This document shows positions 6,833 through 7,030 of a stretch of DNA of 7,030 bases, one piece after another. Where the stretch lies: positions 1 to 7,030 of the forward strand of contig JAGOEH010000163.1 in the NCBI GenBank assembly GCA_017997825.1. The letters are read 5' to 3'. Position 1 is the first letter of the stretch; every line of letters starts with the position of its first letter. The notes under the pieces were generated by a model. The model was not told the origin of the DNA and ran no database searches. It was given only the letters and a program-made list of their open reading frames with translations. The stretch comes from Candidatus Delongbacteria bacterium. GTDB lineage: Bacteria; JAGOEH01. The translations under genes and the position numbers were made by a program.

Positions 6833-7030
6833 ATGGGACAGAAGCATAGTGCAATTATCGGTTCCGATTCCCAATATGCGGGATACCGCTCCCTGAGATG
6901 ATCCGCTGACCCAATCCTATCGGAATAAGATCCTTAACCGGATCATGAAACGGACATCGATGAAAGACCTGGATCGGCATATCACCTGTGAAAAAGTGAT
7001 CACTCCCTCCGAGTGGCAGAATCAACGGGG
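6833..7030 (+). pseudogene. Internally deleted, frameshifted phytoene-desaturase (CrtI)-like oxidoreductase
   Basis: Two frames make up this entry. The first, from ATG 6833 to TGA 6899-6901, encodes 22 residues starting MGQKHSAIIGSDSQYAG. It looks like a worn version of the first beta strand and glycine turn (xxIIGxGxxG) of an FAD-binding oxidoreductase. The second is another reading frame, open from 6897 to the window end. It encodes YRNKILNRIMKRTSMKDLDR, then HITCEKVITPSEWQNQ. This fits the C-terminal region of carotenoid desaturases of the CrtI family, where a helix is followed by 'dLrkhI..e.v.TP.dW'. That region normally lies more than 300 residues after the N terminus. I infer a large internal deletion with a frame change, so no working enzyme is expected. 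The purine-rich stretch before 6833 could have been its ribosome binding site. The C-terminal match is moderate; the N-terminal stub is weaker. Confidence 0.45.

Noticed and set aside
6857-6868. Perfect inverted repeat ATCGG-TT-CCGAT
   Set aside because: The two-base loop does not allow a normal hairpin. It lies in former coding sequence, and this base pattern is common in the window.

Overview
This window looks like part of the chromosome of an uncultured-type bacterium from or near the FCB superphylum. The main clue is the glycosidase-like protein at 2648-4000. It ends in a 'YPNPFN' C-terminal domain of the kind common in secreted proteins of Zixibacteria, Marinimicrobia, KSB1, Ignavibacteria, Fibrobacteres and relatives. 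Base composition is roughly balanced by eye. All supported genes are on the + strand. I found no tRNA, rRNA, CRISPR array, IS element or phage gene.

Layout. 1-2439 is the 3' part of a large signalling gene with five PAS sensor domains and a C-terminal GGDEF diguanylate cyclase domain; its true start probably lies before the window. After a gap with a good extended -10 promoter comes 2648-4000, a secreted GH71/GH99-like (WNEW-motif) protein with a sorting/FlgD-like tail. 4130-5602 encodes an RsbW-type anti-sigma kinase-like ATPase domain fused to a GNAT acetyltransferase domain and a conserved-looking C-terminal region. Immediately after it, in the same frame and separated only by one TAA, is the C-terminal third of a ThiF/E1-like adenylyltransferase (5603-5953). 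It lacks its nucleotide-binding half and has no visible ribosome binding site. A hairpin and an AT-rich, repeat-bearing promoter region lead to 6094-6813, an exported TPR-type protein. Twenty bases further on is what appears to be a broken phytoene-desaturase-like FAD oxidoreductase: a possible N-terminal stub (6833-6901) followed in another frame by a CrtI-like C-terminal segment that runs off the window.

The genes do not form an obvious single pathway. Two signalling proteins (c-di-GMP synthesis and a partner-switch-type ATPase fused to an acetyltransferase) flank a secreted polysaccharide-active candidate. The right-hand 1.5 kb carries two gene remnants around an intact TPR gene. The most interesting points are the RsbW-GNAT fusion with its in-frame ThiF tail, the pattern of internally deleted genes, and the two repeat/hairpin structures before the TPR gene.
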